Source of the DNA: Gemmatimonadota bacterium | GTDB taxonomy: Bacteria > Gemmatimonadota > Gemmatimonadetes > Gemmatimonadales > GWC2-71-9 | NCBI GenBank assembly: GCA_022566515.1 | Contig: JADFIT010000010.1 | Location: 1-40,484, forward strand | Direction: 5' to 3' | DNA: 40,484 nt | Shown here: piece by piece, positions 16,241 to 23,879 of the stretch | How the letters are laid out: the number at the start of each line of letters is the position of its first letter | Position numbering within the stretch: the stretch's first letter is position 1 | Position numbers and translations under genes: made by a program | Notes under the pieces: generated by a model | Seen by the model: only the letters and a program-made list of their open reading frames with translations | Databases searched by the model: none | Told to the model about the DNA's origin: nothing

Positions 16241-16981
16241 ATGCTCAAAGACAGCCTCACCCGGTTGAAGACGAACGGCGATGTGCCGCGGCATATCGCC
16301 GTCATCATGGACGGAAACGGGCGGTGGGCGCAGAGCCGCCAGCTTCCACGCATGCTCGGCCATCACCAAGGTATGAGAGCCGTGCGCGAGGCAGTGGAAG
16401 GGTGCATCGATGCAGGGGTTCAGGTGCTCACCCTATTTGCTTTTTCAGAGGAGAACTGGGCTCGCCCAGCAGATGAAGTCTCCTCGCTCATGAATTTCCT
16501 AGACGAATACATCTCCAGAGAAACCGCAAAGCTGCGGCGCAACGGCATCAAGACAAGGGTGTTGGGCGATCGCAGCCGCTTTGATTCGCGCACCCTCACA
16601 GCGATCGAGCGGGTGGAGCGTGAAACGCAGGAAGGCACGCGCCTTCAACTGGGACTCTGCATTTCATATTCCGGACGCCAGGAGTTGACTAGGGCAGCTC
16701 GTCTGATAGCCGAAGAGGTGGAGGCGGGCGCCATGGATCCCGACGACATCAGCGAACAATCGGTGGCGGAGCTGTTGTACACCGCCCCGTGGCCGGATCC
16801 GGATCTCTTGATCTGCACCTCTGGGGAACAACGCATCTCGAACTTTCTCCTGTGGCAGCTGGCGTATACCGAACTCTATGTCACATCGGTGCTGTGGCCC
16901 GATTTTGCTCGCGGAGAGCTGTTCGATGCTATCCTGGATTATCAGGCTCGTGAACGTCGCTTCGGGCAAGTTGGTAGCTGA
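16241..16981 (+). CDS. uppS: Undecaprenyl diphosphate synthase (isoprenyl transferase)
   Basis: A cis-prenyltransferase that condenses IPP units onto FPP to make the C55 lipid carrier for peptidoglycan and other envelope polymers. The 246 aa protein has the Asp24 motif HIAVIMDGNGRWA, the GH-GMRA helix, FAFSEENW (67-73), RISNFLLWQLAYTELY and YQARERRFG. One position is odd: the normally near-invariant Arg of the LLIRTSGE motif (E. coli Arg194, which contacts the IPP diphosphate) is Cys192, codon TGC at 16814-16816, while Arg198 and Ser200 are kept. No clear Shine-Dalgarno precedes ATG 16241. Its stop overlaps the cdsA ATG by one base (TGATG). Confidence 0.94.
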   Translation: MLKDSLTRLKTNGDVPRHIAVIMDGNGRWAQSRQLPRMLGHHQGMRAVREAVEGCIDAGVQVLTLFAFSEENWARPADEVSSLMNFLDEYISRETAKLRRNGIKTRVLGDRSRFDSRTLTAIERVERETQEGTRLQLGLCISYSGRQELTRAARLIAEEVEAGAMDPDDISEQSVAELLYTAPWPDPDLLICTSGEQRISNFLLWQLAYTELYVTSVLWPDFARGELFDAILDYQARERRFGQVGS

Positions 16982-17841
16982 TGGCGAGGGAGATGCCTCG
17001 CAGGGTAGCCGTCGCAGCCGTTGCCATCCCGCTGGCCGTTGGAATGGTATACCTGGGGGGATGGGTGCTCGTGGTGGGCCTAGCTCTTCTGGGAGTGTTC
17101 GGGACTCGAGAATTCTTCGCCCTGACGGCAAGGGGCGGAGTGCAGGCGTTCGCATTCCCGGGGTACGCAGCGGCGGTGTTGTTTCCGGTAACAGCATATT
17201 TGTTGCTCCAGGCGGGTGGCGGACTGGATCCCATCTGGGCGTTGATGGGGGGCATGATCTGGCTGATCGCCACTATGACGTACGCTGTCGGATTTTCTAG
17301 CCCAGCCGGCCAGCCGGCCCTTTCCCTCGGCGCCACGTTCTTTGGCCCGTGCTATACAGCGGGACTGCTGGCTTTCGTGCTGCTGGTCCGACACGGAGTC
17401 GAGGGGGCGTCGCCTCTGGTGGGCACGGTGCTGGTTTTTCTGCCCTTGGTGACGACGTGGCTGTGCGACACCTTTGCGATGACCGGCGGATCTCTGTTTG
17501 GAGGACCCAAATTCGCACCGACCATTAGTCCTCGTAAGACATGGTCCGGCGCGTTATCAGGCCTCGTCGGCGCGGGAATCATGGCGGTCGCGTATGGAGT
17601 GCTCCTACTCAGCGAGGTGGGAATAGAACTCCGAATCTGGCAACTGCTGGTCATCGGGTTGGTTGTGGGAGTGTTGGGACAAATCGGAGATCTCGCCGAA
17701 TCGCTGCTGAAGCGCTCGGCAGGCGTGAAGGATTCCGGTACGTTCTTTCCCGGACACGGCGGCGTCTTGGACCGCCTCGACTCGCTCTATTGGGTGATTC
17801 CGATGTCGGCAATGTGCTTCTACGCGTTTGGTGTCCTATGA
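16981..17841 (+). CDS. cdsA: Phosphatidate cytidylyltransferase
   Basis: Makes CDP-diacylglycerol from phosphatidic acid and CTP, the branch point to all phospholipids, in the inner membrane. The 286 aa protein is strongly hydrophobic, with about seven to eight membrane segments. Near its C-terminus it has the full CDP-diglyceride synthetase signature: SLLKRSAGVKDSGTFFPGHG followed by GVLDRLDS. It starts at ATG 16981, overlapping uppS by one base, and overlaps the dxr ATG (ATGA). Confidence 0.95.
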   Translation: MAREMPRRVAVAAVAIPLAVGMVYLGGWVLVVGLALLGVFGTREFFALTARGGVQAFAFPGYAAAVLFPVTAYLLLQAGGGLDPIWALMGGMIWLIATMTYAVGFSSPAGQPALSLGATFFGPCYTAGLLAFVLLVRHGVEGASPLVGTVLVFLPLVTTWLCDTFAMTGGSLFGGPKFAPTISPRKTWSGALSGLVGAGIMAVAYGVLLLSEVGIELRIWQLLVIGLVVGVLGQIGDLAESLLKRSAGVKDSGTFFPGHGGVLDRLDSLYWVIPMSAMCFYAFGVL

Positions 17842-18983
17842 GCACTGGAATAGCGGTTCTCGGGTGCACGGGTTCAATCGGCACGAGCACGCTCCGTGTA
17901 GTGGGGCGTCACCCGGACCGGTTCAGCGTGGTCGCGATCACGGCGTTCGGTTCTGCTGATAAGCTGGAGGAAATCAGGAAGAACACGGGGGCCCGGTTCA
18001 TTGGATTGGTGAACGGAGACGGCCAATGGTCCGGAGCCAACAGCTCCACGTGCGACCGTGAGTCGGGTGCGCTCTGCCTTGTCGAGGCGGCCACCCATCC
18101 GGATGTGGACATCGTGGTCAATGCCGTCGTGGGGGCGGCGGGACTGGAGGCGACGATCGCCGCCTTGAAAGCGGGCAAGAGGGTGGCGCTCGCCAACAAG
18201 GAAACGTTGGTGATGGCCGGAGACCTTGTGCAGCAGGCGGCGCGAGAGGGTGGTGGGGAGATCGTTCCGGTGGATTCCGAGCACAGTGCGGTGTTGCAAT
18301 GCATAGGGGGTAGACCGCTAGGTGACCTCCGTCGTCTCATCTTGACGGCATCGGGCGGTCCGTTTCGAGGATGGGACGCCGAGCGCCTGGCAGGGGCCAC
18401 GGTCGCCGAGGCCCTGAATCATCCGACCTGGAACATGGGACCCAAGATTACCATCGACAGTGCCACGTTGGCGAACAAGGCGCTCGAGGTGATCGAAGCG
18501 CACTATCTGTTTGGCTTGGGGTATGACGAAATCGAAGTCGTTGTGCATCGTCAGTCGATAATTCACGCCTTCACCGAATTTGTTGACGGCTCGGTGTTGG
18601 CCCAGGTTGGATACCCGTCCATGGAGCTCCCAATTCTCTATGCGCTGACGCACCCCGAGCGGGTGTCTGATGTGGGTGTGAAACGGTTCGATCCGGTGGC
18701 GTGCGGAGACCTCACATTTGAGTCCCTGCGGCGCGATGACTTCCCCGCCTTTGCACTGGGCGTGGCGGCCGGGCGATCCGGAGGCACGGCTCCTGCCGCT
18801 TTCAACGCGGCGAACGAAGTGGCAGTCGAAGCATTCTTGCAAAGTCGAATCACATTTGGCCAGATTGCCGTAGTGATCGAGAGTGTATTGCAGGCTCATA
18901 GTGGAGATCCGGCGGACGATCTGAAGACCGTACTCGATGTCGACCGCTGGGCCAGAGAAACTGCGGAGGTTGCGTGCTACTGA
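17838..18983 (+). CDS. dxr: 1-deoxy-D-xylulose 5-phosphate reductoisomerase
   Basis: Converts DXP to methylerythritol phosphate with NADPH, committing carbon to isoprenoids by the MEP pathway, the source of IPP for UppS. The 381 aa protein has the NADPH motif GCTGSIGTSTL (9-19), ALANKETLVMAGDL, the metal-binding PVDSEHSAVLQC (Asp146, Glu148), SGGPFRGW, NHPTWNMGPKITIDSATLAN and HRQSIIHAFTEF. I chose ATG 17838 because it overlaps the cdsA stop and gives the normal N-terminus. The frame is open about 100 codons further upstream, inside cdsA. Its end overlaps rseP by ten bases. Confidence 0.96.
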   Translation: MSTGIAVLGCTGSIGTSTLRVVGRHPDRFSVVAITAFGSADKLEEIRKNTGARFIGLVNGDGQWSGANSSTCDRESGALCLVEAATHPDVDIVVNAVVGAAGLEATIAALKAGKRVALANKETLVMAGDLVQQAAREGGGEIVPVDSEHSAVLQCIGGRPLGDLRRLILTASGGPFRGWDAERLAGATVAEALNHPTWNMGPKITIDSATLANKALEVIEAHYLFGLGYDEIEVVVHRQSIIHAFTEFVDGSVLAQVGYPSMELPILYALTHPERVSDVGVKRFDPVACGDLTFESLRRDDFPAFALGVAAGRSGGTAPAAFNAANEVAVEAFLQSRITFGQIAVVIESVLQAHSGDPADDLKTVLDVDRWARETAEVACY

Positions 18984-20341
18984 CTATCGGAGCTGCCATT
19001 CTCGTCATCGGCGTGCTCATTTTCGTGCATGAGCTGGGTCACTTCGTTGCCGCTAAGGCGGTGGGGATCGGAGTGCCCAGGTTCTCCATCGGGCTCGGTC
19101 CGCGCACCCCCCTCTCTTTCCGTCGCGGGGAGACGGAATACGTAATTTCGTGGATTCCGTTTGGTGGGTACGTCAAGATGGCTAGCAAGGAGGAGCAGGA
19201 AGAAGCCAGGGCCGGTCTCGAAGGTGGCGCGCTAGCTCAAGAGTTTCCGCCAGAGAAGCTGTTCGAGAACAAGCCGCTGTGGGCCCGGGTCATGGTGATC
19301 TCGGCCGGCGTGGCGATGAACTTCCTGTTTGCCTGGGCAGTGTATTTCGTCTTCGCCACGATTGTGGGCCGCTACGAAGATCCCGCAACGACGTTGGCAG
19401 CCGTCGAGGAGTTCACCCTGCCCCCGGCAGCGGCGTTGCTAGTCGGTCTGCCGGAGAATATCCGAATCACCCACATCAATGGTGACACGGTAAAGTCGTG
19501 GAATGACGTCTATGAGCTGGTTACCGATCCCACCTCCGATCGTGTGCGTTTCGATTTTGCCGGTGCGGATCCTGTAGTCATCGAGATCGACGGCTTCGCG
19601 CTCGATGAACGTGTCGCTCTATATGGATCCCTGCGTGCCCGGCGCGATGCCCGCATAGGGTTGGTGGTCGACAGCTCGGCCGCGGCGGAGGCGGGATTCG
19701 AGGCTGGAGACGTCATCGTCAGTGTGGACGGGGAACCGATCAGCTACTGGCACGAGATGGCTCGGTTGGTGCAGGGCAGGGCGGGGCAGGCAGTCGAGTT
19801 CCGTGTCAATCGCGACGGCGCGGAGATCTCCATCACGGCGAAGCCGAAGACCACGACCCAGGAAAACGCCGTTACCGGAGCCGAGCGCGAGGTGGGCTCG
19901 CTCGGCGTGTACGGCCACGTCCAGGTGCGCCGGGTTAGTTGGGGAGTGGTCGGTGGGATCGCCGAGGGGGCACGCCGGGTCAAAGCCGACGCCAAGTTGA
20001 TTCTCCTGACATTGAAAGGCCTTGTGACCGGCCGCGTCTCGGCCCGGGAGCTAGGTGGTCCGCTCCTCATCGGTCAGATCTCCGGGGCAGTGGCCCGGCA
20101 GGGACTGATACCTCTGCTTGCCTTCATGGCACTATTCTCGGTGAATCTGGCGATCCTCAACCTGCTTCCCATCCCAGTGCTCGATGGGGGGCAGCTCGTG
20201 TTTCTGCTGATCGAGGGTGTGCGTGGCAAGCCGATGCCCCTGGAGTTGCGTGTGCGATTCAGCCAGTTCGGACTGGTGATTCTCTTGGGGATCATGGTAC
20301 TTGCTCTGACGAATGATCTGATGAGGGTGTTTGGAGGGTGA
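18974..20341 (+). CDS. rseP: Site-2 intramembrane zinc protease, RseP family
   Basis: Cleaves membrane-embedded substrates such as anti-sigma factors within the bilayer. The 455 aa protein has the first membrane helix carrying HELGH (His19, Glu20, His23) and then the WIPFGGYVKM membrane-reentrant loop. Two PDZ domains follow (about 130-210, degenerate, and 220-300, with AGFEAGDVIVSVDGEPI). A C-terminal helix carries NLLPIPVLDGG, which supplies the third zinc ligand. It starts at GTG 18974 inside the dxr end. It converges with a Ser/Thr kinase gene 28 bases away. No sigma-E or anti-sigma gene lies nearby, so its substrate is unknown. Confidence 0.94.
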   Translation: MLLTIGAAILVIGVLIFVHELGHFVAAKAVGIGVPRFSIGLGPRTPLSFRRGETEYVISWIPFGGYVKMASKEEQEEARAGLEGGALAQEFPPEKLFENKPLWARVMVISAGVAMNFLFAWAVYFVFATIVGRYEDPATTLAAVEEFTLPPAAALLVGLPENIRITHINGDTVKSWNDVYELVTDPTSDRVRFDFAGADPVVIEIDGFALDERVALYGSLRARRDARIGLVVDSSAAAEAGFEAGDVIVSVDGEPISYWHEMARLVQGRAGQAVEFRVNRDGAEISITAKPKTTTQENAVTGAEREVGSLGVYGHVQVRRVSWGVVGGIAEGARRVKADAKLILLTLKGLVTGRVSARELGGPLLIGQISGAVARQGLIPLLAFMALFSVNLAILNLLPIPVLDGGQLVFLLIEGVRGKPMPLELRVRFSQFGLVILLGIMVLALTNDLMRVFGG

Positions 20342-20369
20342 CATAGGGGAGGCAGGGAGCTTGCTCTTC

Positions 20370-21356
20370 TTACCTCCGCCCCAGCAACGCCACCGCTATC
20401 GCCACCATCACCACCAACAGGACGGCAGCCAGGGACCACAGCCATTTGGGCCTGGTGCCGTCCGCCATCACGCCCCCGCCCCCGGCCTCAGGGTCCAGAC
20501 CAAACGTCTCGGTGGAGCGGGCAGCGCTCCTGATCTCGTCCAGCTCCGCAATCAGGTGCTTGGCGGACTGGTAGCGATCGTCGGGGTGCTTGGCAAGCAG
20601 CCTAAGGATGATGCGCTCCAAGCGGCCCGAGATGTCCGGCCGTAGCTTCCGAGGGGCCTCGGGCGGGTCCTCGACGTGCATTCGGGCAAGCTCGAACCAG
20701 TCGGTAGAACTGAACGGGACGTTGCCGGTAACGGCCTTGTACAAGGTTACTCCCAGGGCGTAGAGATCGCTCCGACCGTCCAGCTTCCGGCCCTGGGCCT
20801 GTTCTGGTGAGAGGTAATGGGGCGTCCCGATGGTCATGCTCTGTCCGGTAGCCGATACGTATCCGGCAACCGCTCGGGCAATGCCGAAATCCGCCACCAG
20901 TGCCCGCCCATCCTCGGCAATGAGGATGTTGTCGATTTTGATGTCCCGGTGGATGATCCCGGCCTCGTGGGCGAACTCGAGCGCACCTGCCACCCCCCGG
21001 GCCAGGTCGACCACTTTGTCCTCCTTGAGCGGGCCGTCCCGTTCCAGCAGGCCGGCCAAGGAGTCGGGATAGTAATCCATCGCGAAGTAGGTCGTCTCGC
21101 CGTCGCGTCCCACGTCTAGAATGCGAACGATGTTGGGGTGGTTGAAATCGGAGGTCAACTCGAACTCGTCGCGGAAGCGAGCCTCAAACTGCGGATCGCC
21201 GGCGTACACGGGTCGGAGCACCTTGAGAGCTACGGGAGTTCCGTTATCCGTCCGATGGCCCTTGAAGACCCAGGCGAAGGCCCCCTCTCCGATCAGGCCC
21301 TCAACGGTGTAGGGGCCGACGGAGCTACCGACCAAGTGTTCCGGATCTAGTGTCAT
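20370..21356 (-). CDS. Membrane-anchored Hanks-type serine/threonine protein kinase
   Basis: Predicted to phosphorylate Ser/Thr on unknown cytoplasmic targets. The 328 aa protein has a complete kinase domain (about 15-280): glycine loop GEGAFAWVFKG (23-33), Lys45, HRDIKIDN (136-143) with catalytic Asp138, DFG (156-158), GTPHYLSPEQ (177-186) and SDLYALGVTLY. A linker of about 30 residues follows, then one C-terminal transmembrane helix (about 306-324), ending in GRR. There is no PASTA or other extracellular sensor domain, so it is tail-anchored with the kinase inside the cell. It starts with ATG preceded by AAGG. It is divergent from rpsO and convergent with rseP, and not in an operon. No cognate phosphatase is present in the window. 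Confidence 0.93.
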   Translation of the reverse strand: MTLDPEHLVGSSVGPYTVEGLIGEGAFAWVFKGHRTDNGTPVALKVLRPVYAGDPQFEARFRDEFELTSDFNHPNIVRILDVGRDGETTYFAMDYYPDSLAGLLERDGPLKEDKVVDLARGVAGALEFAHEAGIIHRDIKIDNILIAEDGRALVADFGIARAVAGYVSATGQSMTIGTPHYLSPEQAQGRKLDGRSDLYALGVTLYKAVTGNVPFSSTDWFELARMHVEDPPEAPRKLRPDISGRLERIILRLLAKHPDDRYQSAKHLIAELDEIRSAARSTETFGLDPEAGGGGVMADGTRPKWLWSLAAVLLVVMVAIAVALLGRR

Positions 21357-21364
21357 CAGTCGCC

Positions 21365-21393
21365 TTTACATCAGTACGGATGCAGGCTATAAT
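21365..21393 (+). promoter_or_regulatory. Predicted rpsO promoter (TTTACA-N17-TATAAT)
   Basis: TTTACA (21365-21370) and a perfect TATAAT (21388-21393) are 17 bases apart, an excellent housekeeping promoter. It lies in the gap between the divergent kinase gene and rpsO. A perfect ten-base palindrome TAGCTAGCTA (21393-21402) sits at the expected transcription start. Confidence 0.75.
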
Positions 21394-21434
21394 AGCTAGC
21401 TAAGATATTTTTGGGCAGTTAAGATTATTCGTGG

Positions 21435-21449
21435 CTCGCGGTTTGTGAG
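21435..21449 (+). promoter_or_regulatory. rpsO leader hairpin covering the ribosome binding site
   Basis: CTCGC (21435-21439) can pair with GTGAG (21445-21449, one G-U pair) around a five-base loop. The 3' arm contains part of the Shine-Dalgarno GAGGA (21447-21451), which lies 10 bases before the ATG. This resembles the logic of S15 autoregulation in other bacteria, where the leader folds over the start site. Confidence 0.35.
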
Positions 21450-21461
21450 GATACACTTTTA

Positions 21462-21722
21462 ATGAGCTTTGACAAGCAGGCAGCAATTCGCAAGTTCCAG
21501 ATGGGAGAGCGAGACACCGGGTCGGCCCCGGTTCAAGTCGCCATCCTGACTGGGAGAATCAACTACCTGACAAGCCATTTTCGGACGCATCACAAGGACC
21601 ACCACGGGCGGCGTGGACTGCTGGCGATGGTCAGTAGGCGACGACGTCTTTTGGGGTACCTGCGGCGGATCGACGTGGCAGGTTACCGCAAGCTCATCGA
21701 AGAACTCGGCCTCCGACACTAG
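21462..21722 (+). CDS. rpsO: 30S ribosomal protein S15
   Basis: A primary 16S rRNA-binding protein of the small-subunit platform. The 86 aa protein is close to the usual 89 aa and shows [20 protein letters not shown], then [20 protein letters not shown] and the C-terminal [20 protein letters not shown] 21462 is preceded by GAGGA. It has its own promoter and is closed by a strong terminator before pnp. Confidence 0.97.
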   Translation: MSFDKQAAIRKFQMGERDTGSAPVQVAILTGRINYLTSHFRTHHKDHHGRRGLLAMVSRRRRLLGYLRRIDVAGYRKLIEELGLRH

Positions 21723-21740
21723 TCGCTTTCCGCCGGCCAG

Positions 21741-21769
21741 GCGCCTGGAATGGTTCCGGCGCTTTTTTT
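21741..21769 (+). terminator. Rho-independent terminator between rpsO and pnp
   Basis: GCGCCTGGAA (21741-21750) pairs with TTCCGGCGC (21754-21762) with one bulged T and a three-base loop, followed by seven T (21763-21769). It ends only about 25 bases before the pnp start, so there is no space for a pnp promoter after it. Confidence 0.88.
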
Positions 21770-21794
21770 GTGGGCTCAGATTCCTAGGATGACA

Positions 21795-23879
21795 ATGTTT
21801 AAGGAAGTCAAGCGAACGTTCGCCGGGCGCGCACTGCATATGCAGACGGGACGGCTGGCGAAACAGGCGGCTGGCAGCGCCTTGGTACAGTTCGGCGACA
21901 CGGTGGTGCTCGCCGCGGTCACCGTTGCGGACCATATCTCTCACTTGCCGTTTTTCCCCCTCACCGTGGAGTACCGCGAAAAGTGGTACGCCGCCGGGAA
22001 GTTTGCAGGGGGGTTTATCAAACGTGAAGGCCGCCCGAGTGACGGGGAGATCCTAGCGGCACGCCAGATCGACCGGTCTCTCCGTCCGCTCTTTCCCAAG
22101 GGTTTCAAGAACGAAACGCAGGTCTTCGTCTATGTGATCTCTGCCGACCAGGAGAATGATGCTGATACCGTTGGGCTCGTCGCGGCATCCCTGGCCCTCA
22201 GCTTGTCACGGGTGCCTTGGAACGGTCCTGTGGCCGCGGTGCGCATCGGTCGGATCGAGGGGGAATGGGTGGTCAACCCCACGTTCGACCAGCTCGACGA
22301 ATCGGATATCGACCTAGTGGTGGCAGGACGCAAGAGTTCCGTCCTGATGGTGGAGGGCGGCGCGTTGGAGTTGTCGGAAAGTGACATGATCTCAGCGCTC
22401 GCCAAGGCACAGGAGGCTATCGACGAGCTGCTCACTGTCGAACAGGAGATCATAGACGTGGCCTCGGTCGAGAAGATGGATTGGACGCCCGAGGAGATCC
22501 CTGTGGAGATTGAGCGGCGGGTCCGGGAGTTGGCTGAGCCCAAGATGGCAGACGCACTGTTCGGTGATGACAAGCTCAAGCGTCGGGAGAGCCTAGCTGA
22601 ACTGAAGCGGTCGGTGTTGGCCGAGTTGGCGGAGGAATTCCCCGATGCGGCTAGAAAGATATCGGATGCTCTCGACACCATCGAAGGGGAGGTGACCCGG
22701 GCGCGTGTGCTCGAGGTCGGCGAGCGCGTGGATGGACGCGACGCGGATACGGTGCGGCCGATCGAATGTGAGGTGGGCATTCTGCCGCGCACGCATGGCA
22801 GCAGCCTCTTCCAACGCGGCGAAACGCAGGCTCTGGTCACCACGACCCTCGGTTCGGTGGGCGACGAGCAACGCGTCGACACCATCGACTCGAAGCAGCA
22901 AACCAGTAAGAGCTTCATGCTGCACTACAACTTCCCGCCGTTCTCTGTCGGAGAAGTACGACCGATACGGGGAGTATCACGCCGTGAAATCGGCCACGGA
23001 ATGCTCGCCGAGCGCGCCCTCCAGGTGATTCTGCCTCCGTATGAGGAGTTTCCCTACACCATTAGGGTGGTGTCGGAGATTCTCGAGTCAAACGGGTCTT
23101 CCTCCATGGCTAGCGTCTGTGGCGGTTCGCTGGCGTTGATGGATGCGGGTGTGCCGGTAAAGGGCGCATGCGCCGGCGTGGCGATGGGGCTCATCAAGGA
23201 AGGCGACAAGGTTGTGGTACTCACCGATATCCTCGGGAGTGAGGATCATCTGGGAGACATGGACTTCAAGGTTGCGGGAACGCGCGAGGGCATCACGTCG
23301 ATCCAGATGGACATCAAGATCGATGGGCTCGACCTGGAGCTATTGGGAAAGGCTCTCCAGCTAGCTTACAAGGCTCGGTTGCACATTCTCGACAAGATGG
23401 ACGAGACCCTATCCACTCATCGGGATGATCTGTCGAAATATGCACCGCGGATCATCACGATACAGATAAACCCACAAAAGATCGGTGACGTCATCGGCCC
23501 GAAAGGCAAGATTATTCGAGGCCTTCAGGAAGAAACCGGTGCGGAAATCAACATCGATGATTCGGGAGTGGTTACGATCTCTGCGGTGGACGGAGCTGCG
23601 GGCGCAGCGGCCAAGGCGAGAATCGAAGCCTTGGTCCAGGACCCGGAAGTGGGGAAGATCTACGAAGGTCCCGTCAAGAGCACCACCTCGTTCGGGGCTT
23701 TCGTCGAGATCATGCCCGGCACGGAGGGCCTACTGCACATTTCGGAGTTGGCCCACGGCCGAGTAGAGAAGACGGAAGATGTGGTAAAGAAAGGCGACAT
23801 CGTTCGTGTCAAGCTGTTGAGTATGGACGATCGAGGTCGGATGAAACTCTCTCGTAAGGCACTGCTCGAACGCGAATGA
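21795..23879 (+). CDS. pnp: Polyribonucleotide nucleotidyltransferase (PNPase)
   Basis: A 3'-5' phosphorolytic exoribonuclease of RNA decay. The 694 aa protein has two RNase PH domains joined by an alpha-helical domain, with FFPLTVEYREKWYAAGK in the first. The second has HGSSLFQRGETQALVTTTLG and the active-site segment SEDHLGDMDFKVAGT. It then has a KH domain (IGPKGKIIRGLQEETGAEI) and an S1 domain (TTSFGAFVEIMPGTEGLLHI). I chose ATG 21795 because AGGA lies five bases upstream. ATG 21789 would add two residues and ATG 21750 overlaps the terminator. Expression probably depends on read-through from rpsO. The stop overlaps the next gene (ATGA). Confidence 0.96.
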   Translation: MFKEVKRTFAGRALHMQTGRLAKQAAGSALVQFGDTVVLAAVTVADHISHLPFFPLTVEYREKWYAAGKFAGGFIKREGRPSDGEILAARQIDRSLRPLFPKGFKNETQVFVYVISADQENDADTVGLVAASLALSLSRVPWNGPVAAVRIGRIEGEWVVNPTFDQLDESDIDLVVAGRKSSVLMVEGGALELSESDMISALAKAQEAIDELLTVEQEIIDVASVEKMDWTPEEIPVEIERRVRELAEPKMADALFGDDKLKRRESLAELKRSVLAELAEEFPDAARKISDALDTIEGEVTRARVLEVGERVDGRDADTVRPIECEVGILPRTHGSSLFQRGETQALVTTTLGSVGDEQRVDTIDSKQQTSKSFMLHYNFPPFSVGEVRPIRGVSRREIGHGMLAERALQVILPPYEEFPYTIRVVSEILESNGSSSMASVCGGSLALMDAGVPVKGACAGVAMGLIKEGDKVVVLTDILGSEDHLGDMDFKVAGTREGITSIQMDIKIDGLDLELLGKALQLAYKARLHILDKMDETLSTHRDDLSKYAPRIITIQINPQKIGDVIGPKGKIIRGLQEETGAEINIDDSGVVTISAVDGAAGAAAKARIEALVQDPEVGKIYEGPVKSTTSFGAFVEIMPGTEGLLHISELAHGRVEKTEDVVKKGDIVRVKLLSMDDRGRMKLSRKALLERE

